A stretch of DNA of 64,000 nucleotides from Hyphomonadaceae bacterium (GTDB taxonomy: Bacteria; Pseudomonadota; Alphaproteobacteria; Caulobacterales; Hyphomonadaceae), in NCBI GenBank assembly GCA_022844475.1, contig JALHLR010000007.1:34110-98109 (forward strand), written 5' to 3'. Position numbers and translations under genes: made by a program. The notes under the pieces were generated by a model, which was not told where the DNA came from, made no database searches, and saw only the letters and a program-made list of their open reading frames with translations. Shown piece after piece: positions 60,467 to 64,000 of the stretch (position 1 is the stretch's first letter; each line of letters opens with the position of its first letter).

Positions 60467-61458
60467 ACCTTCAACCCCGCCTTCACCGCCAGCTCGCGCA
60501 GGTTCACCGACGGCCGCGGCCCGATATGCGAGATCACCTCGCCCGCGCACAGATTGCCCAGCACCGCAGATTCCTGCAGCGACAGGCCGTGCGTGATCCC
60601 ATACAGCACGCCGGCCGCATACTGGTCGCCCGCACCTGTCGCATCCACCACCGATGCCGGTGCAACCGGCGCTGTCCACGTATCCCCGCCCGACACGATC
60701 ACCGAGCCCTTGGACGAGCGCGTGATCGCGGCGATCTGGCTGTCCTTGGCGATCTGCGCCATGGCCGCATCGAAATCGTCGGTCTCGTAGATCGCCAGAA
60801 GTTCCGCCTCGTTGGCGAACACCAGGTCGCAATGCGAGCGGATCAGATGCACAAAGCTGTCGCGATGCCGGTCGACGCAGAACACGTCAGACATGGTGAT
60901 CGCCACCTTCCGCCCCGCAGCCTTCGCAACTTCGGAGGCGTGCACGAACGCCGTCTTCGCCGCCGGCTTGTCGAACAGATAGCCCTCGAGATAGAGCCAA
61001 GCCCCCGCCTTCACGGCGTCTGCGTCCACATCGTCCGCTGCAAACTCGGTCGAGGCGCCAAGGTAGGTGTTCATCGACCGCTCGCCGTCCGGCGTCACCG
61101 CGATCATCGATCGCGCGGTCGGCGCGCCGCCAACCAGTGGCTTGCCGAAGAAGTCCGCGCCGATCCTGCCCATATCAGCCACATAGTCCCGGCCGATCTT
61201 GTCATCGCCGACCTTGCCCATGAAGGCCGCGCTGGCGCCAAGACTGCGAAGCCCGGCGATCGTGTTTCCGGCCGATCCGCCGCTGGTCTCCACCCGGCTC
61301 GCGGGCAGGGCGTTGTAGAGATAGTCACAGCGCTCCGTCGTGATCAGGTTCGTCCGCGCCTTGGGGATGTCGTGCTTCACCAGGAAGTCGTCATCCACCT
61401 GTGCAATCACGTCCATGATGGCGTTGCCAAGGGCGACGACGTCATACTTCACCGGCAT
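60463..61458 (-). CDS. Adenosine kinase (PfkB/ribokinase family)
   Basis: This 331-residue sugar-kinase-fold enzyme has GGSAGNTIAGLRSLG near residue 60 and the anion-hole and catalytic base DATGAGDQYAAGVLYG near residue 285, both PfkB signatures. The adenosine kinase subgroup is suggested by LGNAIMDVIAQVDD and the block SDVFCVDRHRD. It would phosphorylate adenosine to AMP. ATG 61458 begins MPVKYDVV. It is divergent from the ATP-grasp gene. Confidence 0.88.
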   Translation of the reverse strand: MPVKYDVVALGNAIMDVIAQVDDDFLVKHDIPKARTNLITTERCDYLYNALPASRVETSGGSAGNTIAGLRSLGASAAFMGKVGDDKIGRDYVADMGRIGADFFGKPLVGGAPTARSMIAVTPDGERSMNTYLGASTEFAADDVDADAVKAGAWLYLEGYLFDKPAAKTAFVHASEVAKAAGRKVAITMSDVFCVDRHRDSFVHLIRSHCDLVFANEAELLAIYETDDFDAAMAQIAKDSQIAAITRSSKGSVIVSGGDTWTAPVAPASVVDATGAGDQYAAGVLYGITHGLSLQESAVLGNLCAGEVISHIGPRPSVNLRELAVKAGLKV

Positions 61459-61568
61459 GAGAATTCTTCCCCGGGCCGCGGCAAAATCCACGATGGAAAG
61501 CCCGGCCCGCCGGACTTAAAGACTGTGCTGAAGCCTCACGCAAGTGAGACCACGGGAAGCATGCCTGG

Positions 61569-62447
61569 ATGACTGAAATTGCCCTGCTGACGGCCGCCAA
61601 CCTCGTGTCCGACGCGCCAGACCGCCGCGCCGATGCGCACCTGTTCGACATCCAGCTCGATATCCTGCGCCGCGGCTTCGCCCCCCACGGCCTGACCCTT
61701 GCGCCAGTCCGCTGGATCGATCCCCTCGACTGGACGCGCTTTGGGGGCGTGCTCGTCAACAGCGCCTGGGATTATCAGGACCGGCACGAGGAATTTCTCG
61801 CGACCCTGGATCGCATCGCCACCCTCGGCGTGCCCGTCTTCAACGATCCCGCAACCGTGCGCTGGAACATCCGCAAGACCTACCTCCGCGAGCTTGAATC
61901 GCGCGGCGTGCCCGTCATCCCCACGCTCTGGCCCGAGACGCCAACGCACGACGACATCATCCACGCCATGTCCGCCTTCGGCAGCGACGACGTGGTGCTG
62001 AAGCGCCAGGTCGGCGGCGGCGCCCGCGCCCAGGTCCGCTACACACGCAGCAATCTCCCCGCACCCGGGCCCGTGATGGATCGCCCTGGCATGATTCAGC
62101 CCTTCATCGCCTCCATCGCGACCGAAGGCGAGTACTCCTTCCTCTTCGTCGACGGCGCCTTCAGCCACGCCCTCGTGAAGCGCGCGAGGTCCGGCGACTA
62201 CCGCATCCAGGAAGCCTATGGCGGCACATCGCAAGCCATCGACCCAACCCCGGCCGACCTAGCATCCGCGCAAGCGGTCCTCACCGCCCTCGCCACGCCC
62301 CCGCTTTATGCCCGCGTCGACATGGTGCGCGGGCAGGGCGGCGAACTCCTCCTGATGGAACTCGAAGTCATCGAACCCTTCCTCTTCCCGAAGGAGGGCC
62401 CCCAGATCGGCGCGATGCTCGGCGCCGCGCTCAAGAAGCGGCTCTGA
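61569..62447 (+). CDS. ATP-grasp domain protein
   Basis: This 292-residue protein has an ATP-grasp layout: VLVNSAWDYQDRHEEFLATL, the hinge region VLKRQVGGGARAQV, EGEYSFLFVDGAFSHALVK and the Mg-binding ELEVIEPFLF at the end. It resembles the glutathione-synthetase/RimK-like group but the substrate cannot be told. Such proteins ligate amino acids or peptides. It stands in a monocistronic-looking position. Confidence 0.8.
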   Translation: MTEIALLTAANLVSDAPDRRADAHLFDIQLDILRRGFAPHGLTLAPVRWIDPLDWTRFGGVLVNSAWDYQDRHEEFLATLDRIATLGVPVFNDPATVRWNIRKTYLRELESRGVPVIPTLWPETPTHDDIIHAMSAFGSDDVVLKRQVGGGARAQVRYTRSNLPAPGPVMDRPGMIQPFIASIATEGEYSFLFVDGAFSHALVKRARSGDYRIQEAYGGTSQAIDPTPADLASAQAVLTALATPPLYARVDMVRGQGGELLLMELEVIEPFLFPKEGPQIGAMLGAALKKRL

Positions 62448-62542
62448 TCTCCGTACCGCAGGTATCGGGACCTCGCATCTGCAACTCACCCCTTCCGCCG
62501 TGCATCGCGCCTGCCTAACCTGGCAGCGGGAGAGGTCATCAC

Positions 62543-62962
62543 ATGCAGTATGTCTGCGACGCCCCCAAAGGGCGCACCTGGTTCCGTATCGAAACCGAGG
62601 CCGAGGCTGCCGCCGAGTCGCGCCTGATGCGTCACGCCGTCGAAAAACACTTCCTCACCGCACAGCAGCGCGCCCGCCGCAGCTATGTGCCGGGGCAGGG
62701 GCTCGAGCGCGACATCGGTCTCAAGACCCACATCGCCCGCACCATGCCCGTCTTCGTGACGCTCCGTGCCGAAGACGGCTCAGGCCTGGCCACAGCCATG
62801 CTCCCGCCCGGCCCCAGGCTATCGAGCGATTTCACGATCATCATCGTCGGCCCCGAAAACGCCGACCCCTATGAGGATCACAGCGACGCCATCGAAGCGC
62901 TCGCCCGCCACGTCCGAATCCCGCTGCCCCGCGTGCGCTGCTACCCCTACGCCCAGCGCTGA
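62543..62962 (+). CDS. Hypothetical cytoplasmic protein
   Basis: This 139-residue protein has no signal peptide or membrane segment. It starts MQYVCDAPKGRTWFRIETEA and has a charged helix, then strands (FVTLRAEDGSGLATAMLPPG). I do not recognise the family. AGAGG precedes the ATG. The stop abuts that of the convergent nth gene. Confidence 0.6.
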   Translation: MQYVCDAPKGRTWFRIETEAEAAAESRLMRHAVEKHFLTAQQRARRSYVPGQGLERDIGLKTHIARTMPVFVTLRAEDGSGLATAMLPPGPRLSSDFTIIIVGPENADPYEDHSDAIEALARHVRIPLPRVRCYPYAQR

Positions 62963-63646
62963 CTACTCCCCCGTCTTCGCCTCAAACTGGCAGAGATCGC
63001 GGATCACGCACTCCGGACACCCAGGCTTGCGCGCAAGGCAGATGTATCGCCCGTGCAGGATCAGCCAGTGGTGCGCTCCGCGCTTGTATTCCTCAGGAGT
63101 GACCTGCAGCAGCTTCTTCTCGACCTTTTCCGGCGTCGTCTCCGGCGCGAGCCCGGTCCGGTTCGACACGCGGAACACATGCGTATCCACCGCAATCGTC
63201 GCCTCGCCATAGGCCTCGTTCAGCACCACGCTCGCCGTCTTCTGGCCCACCCCGGGCAGCGCCTCCAGCTCGGCCCGCGTCCGCGGCGTCTTGCCCCCAT
63301 GCTGTTCGATGATGATCTTCGACAGCGCGATCACATTCTTCGCCTTGCCGCGCCAGAGCCCGATCGTCTTGATGTAGCCTGAAACGCCCTCCTCGCCGAG
63401 CGCCACCATCTTCGCCGGGGTATCGGCCACCTTGAACAGCTCTTTCGTCGCCTTGTTCACCGACACATCCGTCGCCTGCGCCGACAGGGCGACTGCGACC
63501 ACGAGCGTGTAGGGATCGGTGTAGACAAGCTCGGTCTTCGGGTCGGGCCGGTGCTCGGCCAGCCGCCTGAACAACTCCCCCGCCATCTCCGGCGTGAAGC
63601 TGTGTCCGCGCTTCTTTGTCTTCTTTTTCGCCGCCGCCTTCGCCAT
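62963..63646 (-). CDS. nth: Endonuclease III (DNA glycosylase/AP lyase)
   Basis: This 227-residue enzyme removes oxidised pyrimidines. The helix-hairpin-helix LEALPGVGQKTASVVL carries the catalytic lysine, and VDTHVFRVSNR carries the catalytic aspartate. The C-terminal 4Fe-4S motif C-x6-C-x2-C-x5-C is intact (CLARKPGCPECVIRDLC). The N terminus has a basic extension with KAAAKKKTKKRG. Confidence 0.96.
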   Translation of the reverse strand: MAKAAAKKKTKKRGHSFTPEMAGELFRRLAEHRPDPKTELVYTDPYTLVVAVALSAQATDVSVNKATKELFKVADTPAKMVALGEEGVSGYIKTIGLWRGKAKNVIALSKIIIEQHGGKTPRTRAELEALPGVGQKTASVVLNEAYGEATIAVDTHVFRVSNRTGLAPETTPEKVEKKLLQVTPEEYKRGAHHWLILHGRYICLARKPGCPECVIRDLCQFEAKTGE

Positions 63647-63722
63647 ACCTCTCTAAAGCCCAGCCCGCAGGCATTGTCATCGGGCTCTTGCGCGTCGCGC
63701 GTCCCAACCTAATCTCCCAGCG

Positions 63723-64000
63723 ATGGCCACCGTCTATCTCGACGCCGTGCTGGAGCCCCCACGCTCGCTTTCGACGCGCGGCCTCAACCGCGTGATGCTG
63801 ATCCTCGGCGTGTTCAGCGCCGTGTTCAGCCTTGGCTTCCTGCTCGTGGGCGCCTGGCCGGTCGTCGGATTTCTCGGCGTCGAAATCCTTGCGCTCTGGC
63901 TGGTCTTCCGGTGGTCCTTCCGCGCCCAGACCGCGCGCACCTATGTCCGCGTCACGGCCGACGAGGTCGATGTCCGCAAGGTGGATGGCTGGGGCAGGGA
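63723..64000 (+). CDS. DUF2244 membrane protein, N-terminal part
   Basis: The frame from ATG 63723 runs off the window end. The 92 residues seen have two membrane segments (VMLILGVFSAVFSLGFLLVG and VVGFLGVEILALWLVFRW) and the block TYVRVTADEVDVRKVDG. This is the pattern of DUF2244, a small membrane family often near nth or cytochrome genes. Its function is unknown. Confidence 0.75.
   Translation, partial: MATVYLDAVLEPPRSLSTRGLNRVMLILGVFSAVFSLGFLLVGAWPVVGFLGVEILALWLVFRWSFRAQTARTYVRVTADEVDVRKVDGWGR

Overview
The window looks like a chromosomal segment of a GC-rich alphaproteobacterium, most likely a stalked or budding member of the Caulobacterales/Hyphomonadaceae. This placement is inferred from four things. 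The first is the order mnmG-rsmG-parA-parB with a perfect parS site inside rsmG. The second is the opposite-strand cluster (DUF3576 lipoprotein)-leuS-lptE-holA. The third is a perfect CtrA-type box (TTAA-N7-TTAAC) in front of a flagellum-associated DUF1217 gene. The fourth is the Fur, CenR-like and GlnD sequences. No phage, plasmid, insertion sequence, CRISPR array, rRNA or tRNA gene was seen.

Layout. 1-2.7 kb: tRNA modification, 16S methylation and chromosome segregation (mnmG end, rsmG, parS, parA, parB). 2.7-7.4 kb, minus strand: lipoprotein, LeuRS, LPS assembly and DNA polymerase III delta. 7.6-16.2 kb: envelope and housekeeping genes (porin-like protein, a small secreted protein, thiamine-phosphate-synthase-like protein, YggS, YhhN, an L,D-transpeptidase divergent from a CenR-like regulator, exonuclease III, LolA). 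16.2-18.5 kb: a small-gene islet between lolA and ftsK (MmcQ/YjbR, two paralogous tiny secreted proteins, a possible broken gene, a cold-shock protein, a charged small protein). 18.6-35.5 kb: ftsK, amt, a UbiH-type hydroxylase, a hybrid histidine kinase coupled to an AmpG-like permease, maeB, mutS and an exported oligopeptidase B. 35.6-36.5 kb: a sigma-54 promoter with two tandem 38- and 43-residue membrane proteins and a strong terminator. 36.5-43.7 kb: nicotinamide riboside uptake (pnuC plus kinase) divergent from glnD-murJ-trpS-PCuAC. 43.7-57.9 kb: a long plus-strand run including nfu-rutE-like-tsaB-rimI-fur-miaB-phoH-ybeY-corC-lnt, then an XRE regulator, metK behind a palindromic operator, alkB and the DUF1217 gene. 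57.9-64 kb: an HxlR/SDR pair, a DsbA-like isomerase, adenosine kinase, an ATP-grasp protein, endonuclease III and the start of a DUF2244 protein.

Many genes are translationally coupled by 1-4 bp overlaps (parA-parB, leuS-lptE-holA, kinase-permease, nfu through rimI, miaB-phoH-ybeY), so the window is mostly compact housekeeping DNA. The most interesting unexplained signals are the sigma-54-driven micro-membrane-protein pair at 35.97-36.45 kb, an orphan minus-strand intrinsic terminator in the long ftsK-amt gap that implies an unannotated transcript, and the tandem tiny secreted paralogs at 16.6-17.3 kb. Further signals are the CtrA box before a DUF1217 protein carrying a beta-rich insertion, and the AT-rich palindrome before metK.
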